From: an uncultured Muribaculaceae bacterium
Lineage (GTDB): Bacteria > Bacteroidota > Bacteroidia > Bacteroidales > Muribaculaceae
Reading direction: 5' to 3'
Length of the DNA: 64,000 nt
NCBI GenBank assembly: GCA_910586995.1
Contig: CAJUKZ010000008.1
Span: 1 to 64,000 of the forward strand
The notes beneath the pieces were generated by a model. That model searched no databases. It had not been told where the DNA came from and worked only from the letters and a program-made list of their open reading frames with translations. How positions within the stretch are numbered: position 1 is the stretch's first letter; each line of letters begins with the position of its first letter. Position numbers and translations under genes: made by a program. This document shows positions 1 to 8,398 of the stretch, in pieces.

Positions 1-51
1 GTAACCTTCTGATCCGTAGTCAGATGCTCTATTCAGTTGAGCTAAGGAGCC
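1..51 (-). tRNA. tRNA-Arg (anticodon ACG), 5' part only
   Basis: Read on the minus strand, the first 51 bases form the 5' half of a tRNA: a seven-base acceptor strand GGCTCCT, the TA linker, a D-arm closed by GCTC/GAGC, and an anticodon arm TCTGA-CTACGGA-TCAGA with ACG as anticodon, then the start of the variable loop. The T-arm and 3' acceptor strand lie beyond the window edge. ACG reads CGN arginine codons. tRNA genes are frequent integration targets for mobile elements, but no attachment-site duplication is visible here. Confidence 0.93.
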
Positions 52-102
52 TTGTTTGTACCCGTCTCTCCGGGATTGCGAGTGCAAAGTTAGGAGATAT
101 TT

Positions 103-168
103 TTATAACTGCAAAATTTTTTGCTCAAAAAAATGCGTCAAGTCTGTTCTTTCGTGCGAAAAATACAT
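103..168 (-). repeat. short dispersed repeat with a 21-codon ORF (left copy)
   Basis: Bases 131-159 match 52939-52967 with one difference, in the same orientation, and the match continues loosely into the A/T run beside each copy. On the minus strand both copies read S-H-E-R-T-D-L-(T/M)-H-F. Here this sits in an ORF of 21 codons (ATG at 166-168, stop at 103-105); at the right copy it is the tail of a decayed gene. It is therefore probably a leftover of that gene's 3' end or a small repeated element, not a random match. Whether the 21-codon ORF is translated is unknown. Confidence 0.45.
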
Positions 169-187
169 TTTTATTATCTTTTTTGAG

Positions 188-231
188 AACAACGCCTGTA
201 TTGATTGGTTGATACAGGCGTTGTTGTGTTT
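188..231 (+). terminator. hairpin, probable terminator
   Basis: A 13-bp perfect stem (188-200 with 213-225, arms AACAACGCCTGTA/TACAGGCGTTGTT) with a 12-nt loop is followed on the plus strand by the T-rich GTGTTTTAATTT. It would stop transcription running rightward, although no plus-strand gene is seen before it inside the window. Confidence 0.55.
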
Positions 232-480
232 TAATTTCGGCATTAGAGTCAGGTTCCGCACACATAATGGATATGGCGGGGATATTTCTTTTTATGTCGA
301 ATATCATAAATCTTATTTCATTTTGAGGGTATAATCTTTAATATATAGAATTGAAAACATTTACTTGCTGCATTCGTTTTGCCACGGAGGTACAAAAAAT
401 ACCAATTTGCTGTAAAAGCGTTTAAAGATGGCATAAATTACTTAAAAGTTGGTAATATTTAGCTATATGTAATGTTGCTA

Positions 481-512
481 TTGGCATTACATTATCTAAT
501 ATATTAACTTTG
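481..512 (+). promoter_or_regulatory. promoter of the RND efflux operon
   Basis: A Bacteroidetes-type -7 box TAACTTTG lies at 505-512, with a TTG at 481-483, 21 bases upstream. The start codon of the outer membrane factor follows 25 bases downstream, which leaves a short leader. Confidence 0.6.
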
Positions 513-537
513 CAGTAGAATCACCCATTACTCATAC

Positions 538-1968
538 ATGATAAGAAAATCAATATTTGTGTCGGCAATATTGTCGCTCACATTCGGAAATCTTATTGCA
601 CAAGATCTCGCTCCTGCTCAGGATACATTGTCGCTCAGTCTGGAGCAATGCATCGGTGTGGCCCTTGATATGAATCCTACAGTCAAGGTTGCGGATATGG
701 ACATTAAGCGTGTCGACTATTCAAAGAAGGAGACATTAGGTGCATTATTGCCTACTGTTGCATTCGGTGCAACCTACAACCGTATGCTTGCAAAACAAGT
801 AGCATATATGAATATGGACGGTTTTGGAGGTGGTGCGAGTGGTGATGAATCAGAAGGAGCATCCTCGTCAGCTTCAGGAAAGAGGCAGGGCATAAAGATG
901 GGCCTTGATAATTCATACTCTGTGGGTTTCTCTGCATCCTTGCCTTTGATCGCTCCTCAACTGTGGGCTTCATTAAAGCTTTCCGACAGTCAGATACTCC
1001 AGTCTGTAGAGCAGGCAAGGGCATCGAGACTGTCTTTAGTAAACGAGGTTAAGAATGCGTACTATACATTATTGCTTGCCGAAGATTCGCGTAATGTGAT
1101 CAAGCAGAGTTATGAGATGGCCGCCTTGACGCATGAGATATATACCAAGCAACATCAGGCCGGTACGGCCTCAGATTATGATGTCTTGCGCACTTCTGTG
1201 GCCATGAAAAATGTTGAACCTGAGCTTTTGCAGAGCGATATTGCCGTCAAGCAGGCAAAATTGCAGCTTGCGATACTTATGGGTATATCGACAGAGATAC
1301 CTATTAAAGCCTCCGGATCATTATCGGATTATGAACAATCTATGTATGCCGATGCGCTCGGATTGTCGCGTGACTATTCACGAAATACTGAATTACGCCA
1401 GAATGAAATTCAGATACGGCAGTTATCAGACGCGCTCCGGGTTCAGAAAATGGCGTGGTATCCGACATTGACCGCTACTGCAAACTACAACTGGACATCT
1501 TCAAGCAATGGTTCTCCTTTCCGTAATTTCCTATGGTCGCCATATTCGGTTTTCGGACTTACGCTGAATATTCCGCTGTTTGAGGGAGGTATCCGCTACA
1601 ACCGTCAGCGGCAGGCATCAGTACAGGTAGAGCAGGTGAAGCTTCAGCGTGAAAACATAGAACGCAACGTAGCTTCGCAAGTAGATCTGTCGATAGATAA
1701 TATAATGCTTAACGTGAAGCAGATAGCTTCATCATCAGAAAGTGTCGCACAGGCTGAGCGCGCTCATGATATCATGCAGAGGAGCTTCAATATTGGAGCT
1801 GCCTCATATCTGGATCTGCGCGATTCAGAATTGGCGCTTACCCAGGCCCGACTCGCTTATTATCAGTCTATTTATAATTATCTTGTTGCCAATAGTTCTC
1901 TTGAACTTTTGCTTGGAGACGATACCAAACTGCCAAATGCCGACTCGTCGGCGATTACATCTCGATAA
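538..1968 (+). CDS. TolC-family outer membrane efflux protein
   Basis: Outer membrane channel of a tripartite efflux pump. The 476-residue protein starts with a signal peptide (about residues 1-21, ending near L-I-A-Q) and then carries two tandem OEP repeats rich in alanine, glutamine and leucine coiled-coil segments, which in this family form the periplasmic alpha-barrel. A Gly/Ser-rich low-complexity insertion occurs near residues 97-115, in the first half, where an extracellular loop is expected. It is the first gene of an operon with the adaptor (1994) and the RND pump (3062), so it is the dedicated exit duct of that pump. The substrate cannot be read from sequence. A longer reading frame from 1742 is only the upstream extension of the adaptor frame. 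Confidence 0.93.
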   Translation: MIRKSIFVSAILSLTFGNLIAQDLAPAQDTLSLSLEQCIGVALDMNPTVKVADMDIKRVDYSKKETLGALLPTVAFGATYNRMLAKQVAYMNMDGFGGGASGDESEGASSSASGKRQGIKMGLDNSYSVGFSASLPLIAPQLWASLKLSDSQILQSVEQARASRLSLVNEVKNAYYTLLLAEDSRNVIKQSYEMAALTHEIYTKQHQAGTASDYDVLRTSVAMKNVEPELLQSDIAVKQAKLQLAILMGISTEIPIKASGSLSDYEQSMYADALGLSRDYSRNTELRQNEIQIRQLSDALRVQKMAWYPTLTATANYNWTSSSNGSPFRNFLWSPYSVFGLTLNIPLFEGGIRYNRQRQASVQVEQVKLQRENIERNVASQVDLSIDNIMLNVKQIASSSESVAQAERAHDIMQRSFNIGAASYLDLRDSELALTQARLAYYQSIYNYLVANSSLELLLGDDTKLPNADSSAITSR

Positions 1969-1993
1969 TCATTACCGTCCACACACAATAACG

Positions 1994-3016
1994 ATGAAAC
2001 TATTTATTCCTGCCATTATCACAGCATTAGCTTTCACTCTCTGGTCTTGTGGAAATTCTGAAAAAAAGACTGGAGAAACCGTAAAAACAGAAGAACTGCC
2101 ACAGATTGAGGTAGATGTCGCACATACGGACGACGTCGACCGTGTGAATGTCTATACCTCCAATGTAGAAGCGGATAATACAAATAATATAAGTCCGTCG
2201 GTAATGAACCGCATAAAGCAGATCAATGTAGAGGTCGGCGACCGTGTTCATCGTGGTCAAGTGCTTGTGACGCTCGACAGATCAAATATAGACCAGCTAA
2301 AGGTACGCCTTGATAATGCCGAGCGTGAATATAACCGGGCAGTACAACTGCTTGAGATTGGCGCAGGAACACAGCAGAGTGTCGATCAGTTGAGAACAGA
2401 ACTGGATGCGGCCAGAACCCAATACGACAATACTCTCGAGAACACAGTGCTCACATCTCCGATCAACGGAGTGGTAACTGCGCGTAATTATGATCCGGGC
2501 GACATGAGCGGTGCTTCTCCGATCCTTACTATAGGTCAGTTGAAACCCGTGGTCAAGGCTATGATAAATGTTACAGAGAACGATCTGGCGTTATTATCCA
2601 AAGGAATGCCGGTAAAGGTTACATTCGATGCATATCCTGCCGATACATTCCCGGCGCGGATATCCAGACTATATCCGACTGTGGATGTTGCTACACGTAC
2701 ATTCCAGGCACAGGTCGACATTCCCAATCCTGACGAACGTATTCTACCGGGCATGTTCGGACGTGTGGAGGTCAATCTTGGCAGTCGGCGCAGTGTAGTT
2801 GTACCAGACCGTGCCATAGTGAAACAGACCGGTTCCGGCAACCGCTATGTGTATGTCTATTCGAATGGTAATGTCAGCTATAACAGGGTGGAACTTGGTC
2901 GTCGCATGGCGGACTCCTATGAGATCCTTTCAGGAGTGGAAGATGGTGATACGGTGGTTGTGGCCGGTCAGTCGAGACTTGCCGACGGTGTCAGGGCAGA
3001 GATTGTAAAGAAATAA
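1994..3016 (+). CDS. RND efflux periplasmic adaptor lipoprotein (HlyD/MFP family)
   Basis: Membrane fusion protein linking the RND pump to the outer membrane channel. I chose the ATG at 1994 because it gives a lipoprotein signal (M-K-L-F-I-P then a hydrophobic core and L-W-S-C, with C19 as the lipidated residue). The in-frame start at 1742 would overlap tolC by over 200 bases. The 340-residue protein has a barrel-sandwich (lipoyl-like) half near 65-90 (V-G-D-R-V-H-R-G-Q), a helical hairpin near 95-150 and the returning half (S-P-I-N-G-V-V-T) near 155. A beta-barrel domain and a membrane-proximal domain ending in D-G-D-T-V-V-V-A-G-Q follow. It begins 25 bases after the upstream stop. Confidence 0.93.
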   Translation: MKLFIPAIITALAFTLWSCGNSEKKTGETVKTEELPQIEVDVAHTDDVDRVNVYTSNVEADNTNNISPSVMNRIKQINVEVGDRVHRGQVLVTLDRSNIDQLKVRLDNAEREYNRAVQLLEIGAGTQQSVDQLRTELDAARTQYDNTLENTVLTSPINGVVTARNYDPGDMSGASPILTIGQLKPVVKAMINVTENDLALLSKGMPVKVTFDAYPADTFPARISRLYPTVDVATRTFQAQVDIPNPDERILPGMFGRVEVNLGSRRSVVVPDRAIVKQTGSGNRYVYVYSNGNVSYNRVELGRRMADSYEILSGVEDGDTVVVAGQSRLADGVRAEIVKK

Positions 3017-3061
3017 TCTGTCGGTAATAATCCATTCATACAATAAGAAAAGAGTATCCCT

Positions 3062-6000
3062 ATGAGCTTATACTCCAGTGCGGTAAAACGACCTATTATG
3101 ACCACATTGTGTTTTGTGGCCGTAGCTATCATGGGCTTGTTCTCGCTGAAAATGTTGCCGATCGACCTTTATCCGGATATTGATACAAATACCATAATGG
3201 TAATGACAACATATCAGGGAGCTTCGGCGCAAGATATCGAGCAGAATGTGACACGTCCGCTTGAAAATACGCTTAATGCCGTAGAGAATCTGAAGCACAT
3301 CACCTCGAAATCGAGGGAAAATATATCAGTAATAACCCTCGAGTTTGAATATGGAAAGGATATTGATGTATTGACGAATGATGTCCGCGACAAACTCGAT
3401 ATGGTAAGTTCGATGTTGCCAGACGATGCAGAGACACCTATAATCTTCAAGTTCAGTACAGACATGATCCCCATTGTGCTGCTTTCAGTGCAGGCTGATG
3501 AGAGTATGCCGGGACTGTATAAGATACTTGATGATGCTGTTGCCAATCCATTGGCTCGCGTTAATGGTGTGGGTTCTGTGTCGATCTCAGGTGCACCTAA
3601 GCGTGAGATTCATGTCTATGTCGATCCAAACCGGCTTGAAGCATATAATATGACGATCGAGCAGATCGCGTCGATAGTCGCTGCGGAGAATCGCAATGTC
3701 CCTGGTGGTTCTTTTGATATAGGTTCTGAAACTTATTCATTGCGTGTGCAGGGTGAATTTTCATCATCCGACCAGATGGCAGATATTGTCGTAGGTTCGT
3801 ATCAGGGCAAAAATATCTATTTGAGCGATGTGGCCCGCATCGATGACTCGCTTGAAGAAAGAGCGCAGCAAACCTACAACAATGGCCGTAAAGGCGCAAT
3901 GATTGTTATACAGAAACAATCCGGAGCGAACTCGGTGGAGATTTCCAATAAAGTGATGGAGATGCTCCCTTCGCTTCAGAAACGTCTGCCATCAGATGTC
4001 AAGCTTGGCGTAATCGTGGATACATCCGACAATATACGCAACACTATTGCCTCACTTGTCGAGACTATTTTGTATGCTCTGCTGTTTGTGGTCATCGTTG
4101 TATACGTTTTCCTTGGCAGATGGCGTGCTACGCTCATCATTTCGATCACTATACCATTGTCTCTGATAGCGTCATTTATTTATCTCGCTGCTACAGGTAA
4201 TTCTCTCAACATAGTATCGTTGTCTGCTTTGTCTATATCAATCGGTATGGTTGTCGATGACGCTATTGTGGTGCTTGAGAATGTCACAACGCATATCGAG
4301 AGGGGAAGTGATCCGAAAATGGCTGCCGTTCATGGAACAAACGAGGTTGCGGTCTCGGTAATAGCCTCTACATTGACCTTGATTGCCGTATTCTTCCCGC
4401 TCACGTTTGTCACAGGTATGACCGGTGTGCTTTTCCGTCAGTTGGGCTGGATGGTTACGATCATGATGATTATATCGACTATCTGCGCTCTCTCGCTCAC
4501 TCCCATGCTGTGTTCATTGCTACTTAAACGTGACGTCAAGCACGGTAAGGTCTTCAAGGCTCTTTACGGACCGGTGCAGAGATCATTGGATTCGTTCGAT
4601 AATGGCTATGCCAGACTCTTGTCTACCGTAGTAAGGCATAAGACAGTCACTATCATTGTATGTATGGCAATATTTGTCGGATCTCTTATGCTCGTCGGAC
4701 ATGTTGGTTCTGAATTTTTCCCCACGGCCGATGACGGTCGCCTTGGCGTGAATCTTGAGTTGCCTATCGGTACACGTAACGAGGTATCTCAGGCTGCCAC
4801 GCAGCGCCTTGTCGATGAATGGACTGAAAAGTATCCTGAGATTTCGGTATTGAACTATACCACCGGTCAGGCTTCAAGCGATAATACTTATGCGTCCTTG
4901 TCGGATAACGGAACACATATCGTGTCTATGAACATAAGGCTTACCGATCCCGGTGATCGCGATCGCAAGATCACCGAGATTGCAGCTTTGATGCGCGAGG
5001 ATTTGAAACGTTATCCGGAATTTCGCAAAGCGCAGGTGAATGTCGGTGGATCAAGAGGTGGATCTATGGGAGGCCAGTCGACTATCGACTATGAGATCTA
5101 CGGCTATGACTTCACTGCGACCGACTCAGTGGCACAACGGTTGAAACGCGTGCTTGAGTCGATACACGGCACAGCAGATGTCATGATCTCACGTTCGGAA
5201 TATCAGCCTGAATATCAGGTTGACTTTGATAGGGAAAAGCTTGCGATCTACGGTCTTAATCTGACAACAGCGGCCAACTATCTCCGCAATCGAATCAATG
5301 GCACTACTGCATCTTATTTCCGTGAGGATGGAGAGGAGTATGATATCAAGGTCATGTATACACCTGAAGCCCGTACGGCAATCGAGGATATTGAGAACAT
5401 AATGATATATAACTCTCAGGGTAATGCCGTGAGAATCCGTGACGTCGGTAAAGTTGTGGAACGATTCAATCCCCCGACAATCGAAAGAAAGGACCGCGAG
5501 CGAATAATCACAGTTTCGACAATCGTCCAGGGTGTGCCTATGAGTGAGGTTGTGGCTGCGTCTCAGGCTGAGATCAATAAGATGGACATACCGCAAGGAA
5601 TTTCCATAGAACTGTCCGGAAGTTATGAAGACCAACAGGAATCGTTCGGCGATCTTCTCACACTTGCGCTGCTGATTATAATATTGGTGTATATAGTGAT
5701 GGCTGCACAGTTTGAGAGCTATACATATCCCGGTATTATCATGACCTCATTGCTATTTGCATTCTCAGGTGTATTCATCATACTGTTCCTTACAGGGCAT
5801 ACGCTTAATGTGATGTCAATGATAGGTGCGATTATGCTTATTGGCATTGTAGTGAAGAATGGTATCGTATTGATCGACTATATTTCTTTGAACCGCGAGA
5901 GGGGTATGTCGATACGTTCTGCCGTAATCCTCGGTGGTAAGTCGCGACTTCGTCCTGTAGTGATGACAACGTTGACTACAGTGCTTGGTATGGTTCCTAT

Positions 6001-6199
6001 GGCAATCGGCACAGGTCAGGGCTCTGAAATGTGGGCGCCGATGGGAACTGCGGTTATCGGAGGTCTGACATTCTCTACTATCCTGACATTGCTTTTTGTA
6101 CCGGTGATGTATTGCATTTTTGCATCGGTAGGAGTCCGCCGTCAGCGCCGCCAGCATCGTGCGGCACTTGCAGCAGCTCATGGTTCAACCCAATCATAA
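3062..6199 (+). CDS. RND family inner membrane efflux transporter (AcrB/HAE1-like)
   Basis: Proton-driven inner membrane pump of the operon. The 1045-residue length, the N-terminal helix followed by a large periplasmic domain, and the duplicated 12-TM layout are those of the hydrophobe/amphiphile efflux family. The proton-relay residues are visible: the double Asp of TM4 in G-M-V-V-D-D-A-I-V (D399, D400) and the Lys of TM10 in I-V-V-K-N-G-I-V (K932). This points to drug, detergent or bile-type substrates more than to metal ions, but this is family inference. A small PII-like gene follows 13 bases downstream. Confidence 0.94.
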   Translation: MSLYSSAVKRPIMTTLCFVAVAIMGLFSLKMLPIDLYPDIDTNTIMVMTTYQGASAQDIEQNVTRPLENTLNAVENLKHITSKSRENISVITLEFEYGKDIDVLTNDVRDKLDMVSSMLPDDAETPIIFKFSTDMIPIVLLSVQADESMPGLYKILDDAVANPLARVNGVGSVSISGAPKREIHVYVDPNRLEAYNMTIEQIASIVAAENRNVPGGSFDIGSETYSLRVQGEFSSSDQMADIVVGSYQGKNIYLSDVARIDDSLEERAQQTYNNGRKGAMIVIQKQSGANSVEISNKVMEMLPSLQKRLPSDVKLGVIVDTSDNIRNTIASLVETILYALLFVVIVVYVFLGRWRATLIISITIPLSLIASFIYLAATGNSLNIVSLSALSISIGMVVDDAIVVLENVTTHIERGSDPKMAAVHGTNEVAVSVIASTLTLIAVFFPLTFVTGMTGVLFRQLGWMVTIMMIISTICALSLTPMLCSLLLKRDVKHGKVFKALYGPVQRSLDSFDNGYARLLSTVVRHKTVTIIVCMAIFVGSLMLVGHVGSEFFPTADDGRLGVNLELPIGTRNEVSQAATQRLVDEWTEKYPEISVLNYTTGQASSDNTYASLSDNGTHIVSMNIRLTDPGDRDRKITEIAALMREDLKRYPEFRKAQVNVGGSRGGSMGGQSTIDYEIYGYDFTATDSVAQRLKRVLESIHGTADVMISRSEYQPEYQVDFDREKLAIYGLNLTTAANYLRNRINGTTASYFREDGEEYDIKVMYTPEARTAIEDIENIMIYNSQGNAVRIRDVGKVVERFNPPTIERKDRERIITVSTIVQGVPMSEVVAASQAEINKMDIPQGISIELSGSYEDQQESFGDLLTLALLIIILVYIVMAAQFESYTYPGIIMTSLLFAFSGVFIILFLTGHTLNVMSMIGAIMLIGIVVKNGIVLIDYISLNRERGMSIRSAVILGGKSRLRPVVMTTLTTVLGMVPMAIGTGQGSEMWAPMGTAVIGGLTFSTILTLLFVPVMYCIFASVGVRRQRRQHRAALAAAHGSTQS

Positions 6200-6212
6200 A
6201 AAATACAGACAC

Positions 6213-6506
6213 ATGAAAGCAATAATGATAACATTCGATCAGGCTCACTACAATAGGATAGTGGACATGCTTGAGCGTAACAATTGCCGGGGATATACGT
6301 CCTGGCCACAGGTTCAGGGCCGTGGCAGCCGTAATGGGGAACCCCATTACGGCTCGCATGCATGGCCTTCTATGGCATCGGCTATCCTGACTATGGTAGA
6401 AGACAGCAGGGTAGATACTGTGCTGTCAAGACTTAAAGAGATGGACGACGAACGTCCCAAACTTGGACTTAGAGCCTTTGTATGGGACGTTGAAAAGACT
6501 ATCTGA
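6213..6506 (+). CDS. PII-like small signalling protein linked to the RND pump
   Basis: Ninety-seven residues beginning M-K-A-I-M-I-T-F-D-Q-A. The pattern (beta strand, helix with I-V-D-M-L, a glycine/tryptophan loop G-Y-T-S-W-P-Q-V-Q-G-R-G, an A-I-L-T-M-V-E-D strand-turn and a final L-G-L-R-A-F-V-W-D-V strand) fits the ferredoxin-like fold of the PII/GlnB superfamily. I see no clear T-loop uridylylation motif. The ATG at 6213 was chosen because it lies 13 bases after the pump stop and gives a compact domain. The frame from 6159 overlaps the pump gene. Related small proteins occur beside RND operons and are thought to act as sensors, but no ligand can be predicted. Its last 81 bases overlap the flavin reductase gene on the other strand. 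Confidence 0.7.
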   Translation: MKAIMITFDQAHYNRIVDMLERNNCRGYTSWPQVQGRGSRNGEPHYGSHAWPSMASAILTMVEDSRVDTVLSRLKEMDDERPKLGLRAFVWDVEKTI

Positions 6507-7082
6507 TTTATATTGCGAGTATTCCAATGACTTGCCGTCGTGGAAAGCATTGCCTACGCGTTTACCGAGGGCAATGTATCCGTTGTGTATCGGATCGAAA
6601 GTTATGAGATTCATTTTCTCAACGTCCGGTTTGCCGTCTTCTGCCAGGTATCGTTCATCGCATTTTATGTTCAGGATTTCAGCGATTATGTAATATCCTG
6701 TCTCAGATTCATCCAATTTTTGCTTTATACGGCATTCCATAGTCATAGGAAAGTCTCGGAATACCGGCGCATTGACATTTTCTGACTTATCGGAAATCCA
6801 GCCTGTTTTAATCATTTTGTCGGGGTGTGTTTTGGCGCTCACTATGCCTACATAGTCTGCGGCAGTCATGGTTTCTTCCGTAGCGAATGCAATAGTAAAG
6901 TCAGGGCAGCGGTTCAGGTTGGCTGTAGTTGCGTGTGCGCCAATGGAAATCATTATCTCATTAAAGTCCCATTGTCCGCTCCATGCTGCATTCATCGCGT
7001 TAGGTGTTCCATCGGCATTATAAGTACCTATAATCAGCACAGGCTGAGGTAATATCCAAGCTTTAGGCTTAAAATCTTTCAT
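6426..7082 (-). CDS. flavin reductase-like (FMN-binding split barrel) protein
   Basis: A 218-residue protein of the flavin reductase/DIM6-NTAB family. It opens with K-A-W-I-L-P-Q-P-V-L-I-I-G-T-Y, followed by the conserved N-A-M-N-A-A-W-S-G region and the N-L-x-x-x-x-F-T-I-A-F segment that shape the FMN site. Such enzymes reduce flavin with NAD(P)H or bind FMN for an oxidoreductase partner. The core ends near residue 188 at G-N-A-F-H-D-G-K; the remaining 30 residues run antisense through the end of the PII-like gene and look like read-through into a later stop. No neighbour gives a clear pathway. Confidence 0.85.
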   Translation of the reverse strand: MKDFKPKAWILPQPVLIIGTYNADGTPNAMNAAWSGQWDFNEIMISIGAHATTANLNRCPDFTIAFATEETMTAADYVGIVSAKTHPDKMIKTGWISDKSENVNAPVFRDFPMTMECRIKQKLDESETGYYIIAEILNIKCDERYLAEDGKPDVEKMNLITFDPIHNGYIALGKRVGNAFHDGKSLEYSQYKSDSLFNVPYKGSKSKFGTFVVHLFKS

Positions 7083-7397
7083 GAGTAAATATGTTATAGT
7101 TAATGCTTTATATAAAGTAGAACGAATTAAGCCATGGGATGTTTCATTAAGTTACGGTATATAGCAAAAAAAATGATTGTCTGTTGATGACGCGCATCAT
7201 TAGCCTGCATATCCGTTTCTATGAAATGGAACTTCCGAAAGGCATAACTTGAGGCTTTGTTTTAACAAAACTTTTCTCATTATCAGCATGTTTTTATTTC
7301 GTGATTGAAATAAATGTACTAATTTTGCAGTGAAAGACAATGAGTTGCAACGCAATGACATTGCAATAACTCTGATATAATATAAATTTTCACGATT
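7083..7397. other. intergenic region before the toxin-antitoxin pair
   Basis: This 315-base AT-rich gap carries a -7-like box TAATTTTG at 7320-7327, about 70 bases before the antitoxin, and a small palindrome GTTTT-AAC-AAAAC near 7260. The ORF on the minus strand here has no recognisable content. Confidence 0.5.
7320..7327 (+). promoter_or_regulatory. -7 box of the toxin-antitoxin operon
   Basis: TAATTTTG matches the Bacteroidetes -7 consensus TAnnTTTG. No well-spaced TTG is seen upstream, so the call rests on the -7 box alone. Confidence 0.4.
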
Positions 7398-7616
7398 ATG
7401 ACTCAACTCACAGTATCAATAGAAAATCCGGATATGCTCCGCGATATTAAGAAAGCAATCAAAATGATACGCGGTGTCGTTTCTGTGAAAGTCGAGAAAT
7501 CAAAGCCCAATACCACGACTATTGCGGCTATTGAGGAAGTTCGTGCAGGTAAGGGTATTTATTGCGGCTCGTTTGAGGATTACAAACGTATGGTAGCAAA
7601 TCTTGACGATGTTTGA
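7398..7616 (+). CDS. RelB/DinJ-like antitoxin
   Basis: A 72-residue protein directly before a YafQ-like toxin. The N-terminal stretch T-Q-L-T-V-S-I-E-N and a following helix fit a small DNA-binding or dimerisation unit. The acidic, flexible C-terminal tail (G-S-F-E-D-Y-K-R-M-V-A-N-L-D-D-V) fits the toxin-wrapping segment of such antitoxins. Its stop codon overlaps the toxin start (ATGtttGA, 8 shared bases), which indicates translational coupling. In known RelB/YafQ modules the antitoxin also represses the shared promoter. The toxin partner gives most of the assignment; the sequence itself is only weakly distinctive. Confidence 0.7.
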   Translation: MTQLTVSIENPDMLRDIKKAIKMIRGVVSVKVEKSKPNTTTIAAIEEVRAGKGIYCGSFEDYKRMVANLDDV

Positions 7617-7881
7617 TTTAAGTTTCTCCACTCAATATAAGCGAGATTTGAAACTCGCCCGTAAACGTGGACTTGATGAGGATTTGCTTGATGAAATCTT
7701 AATTCTTCTCATAAATGGCAAGCCTTTGCCTGCAAAGAACAAAGACCATTCCTTGCAAGGTAACTATAAAGGATGTCGTGAGTGTCATATTACTCCAGAT
7801 TGGCTTTTGATTTATTCCATCGACAACGGAATTAATCTTTTGACGCTTGTGCGTACAGGATCTCACTCCGATCTGTTTTAG
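7609..7881 (+). CDS. YafQ/RelE-family mRNA interferase toxin
   Basis: Ninety residues from the ATG at 7609; a TTG two codons earlier (7603) is also possible. The layout is that of YafQ: Y-K-R-D-L-K-L-A near the N-terminus, a helix ending in L-L-I-N-G-K-P-L-P, then D-H-S-L-Q-G-N-Y-K-G-C-R-E-C-H-I, P-D-W-L-L-I-Y and a final R-T-G-S-H-S-D-L-F. The His residues in D-H-S-L, E-C-H-I and G-S-H-S-D-L-F correspond to the catalytic or substrate-facing positions of the family. These toxins cut mRNA on the ribosome and are neutralised by the gene just upstream. The ORF is intact and in frame. Confidence 0.88.
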   Translation: MFDLSFSTQYKRDLKLARKRGLDEDLLDEILILLINGKPLPAKNKDHSLQGNYKGCRECHITPDWLLIYSIDNGINLLTLVRTGSHSDLF

Positions 7882-7939
7882 CCTTGTGGTTTCATTGCTC
7901 CTTGCAGTTGGCTCACGGCCCGCGTATTTTCTGTGGATC

Positions 7940-8215
7940 TTATTCCACATGTGATTCTAACCATCCGGCTATGTTGGAGACACGTTTATGATCGTAAAAT
8001 TGTTGGATATAATGATTCACGAAATTATCTTTAAGAGTTCCAGCAGAACTGACATTAGATGCGTGGATGAGTTTATATGTCTTTAGGTATGCCGGTTTTC
8101 CGTTATGGATAATTCTTATATAAACCTGTTGAGTCCGGTTCTTACGTGGATTTCTAACTACTGGGTAAAAGTCGTCATATCTAATTCTGTAAGTTATTTG
8201 TAAGTTTTCTATCAA
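7940..8215 (-). pseudogene. truncated Bacteroidetes-type tyrosine integrase, N-terminal part
   Basis: Ninety-one residues resembling only the arm-binding domain and the start of the SAM-like core-binding domain of Bacteroides integrases: Y-R-I-R-Y-D-D-F-Y-P-V-V-R-N-P-R, then Q-V-Y-I-R-I-I-H-N-G-K-P and T-L-K-D-N-F-V. Complete family members are about 400 residues with a C-terminal catalytic domain containing R, HxxR and Tyr; none of these follow in any frame, where the toxin gene lies on the opposite strand. I read it as a remnant of a mobile element that may have brought in the toxin-antitoxin pair. Confidence 0.7.
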
Positions 8216-8330
8216 CTTTTGCTCGTGTTATGCATCGGAATATGCAGATTTATGCGTTTATGAATATTTGCTAAGTCGTTGATGCTCAAAATGATGGCTG
8301 TAAATCAAAATAGTTGCCTCACATATGTAT

Positions 8331-8398
8331 ATAAAAAAATTGATTGTCTCTCGACAACCAATCTTAGTTAACCTTAAATCTAATACCATGAAAAACAC
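8331..8398 (-). ncRNA. candidate small RNA of about 65 nt
   Basis: On the minus strand a promoter (TTG at 8431-8433, 20-base spacer, TAACTTTG at 8403-8410) would start transcription near 8397. About 35 bases later comes a stem of nine pairs with one A-C mismatch (8353-8361 with 8340-8348, loop GAGA on the minus strand), immediately followed by seven T residues (8333-8339). Promoter and intrinsic terminator so close together, with no ORF between, suggest a short RNA. Alternatively the hairpin could end the catalase transcript, which stops at 8622, or the block could be a leader read from the plus strand. Confidence 0.4.

Larger units (their letters stand above)
52..537. other. intergenic region between tRNA-Arg and efflux operon
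   Basis: This 486-base AT-rich stretch has no convincing full-length gene. It holds a possible 21-codon minus-strand ORF (103-168) inside a short dispersed repeat, a strong hairpin at 188-225, and the promoter of the efflux operon at 481-512. The remaining ORFs overlap each other and look random. Confidence 0.6.

Noticed and set aside
7699..7950. Minus-strand ORF antisense to the toxin gene, as a continuation of the integrase fragment
   Set aside because: No integrase catalytic motifs (R, HxxR, Y) occur in it, and the toxin gene on the other strand is intact.
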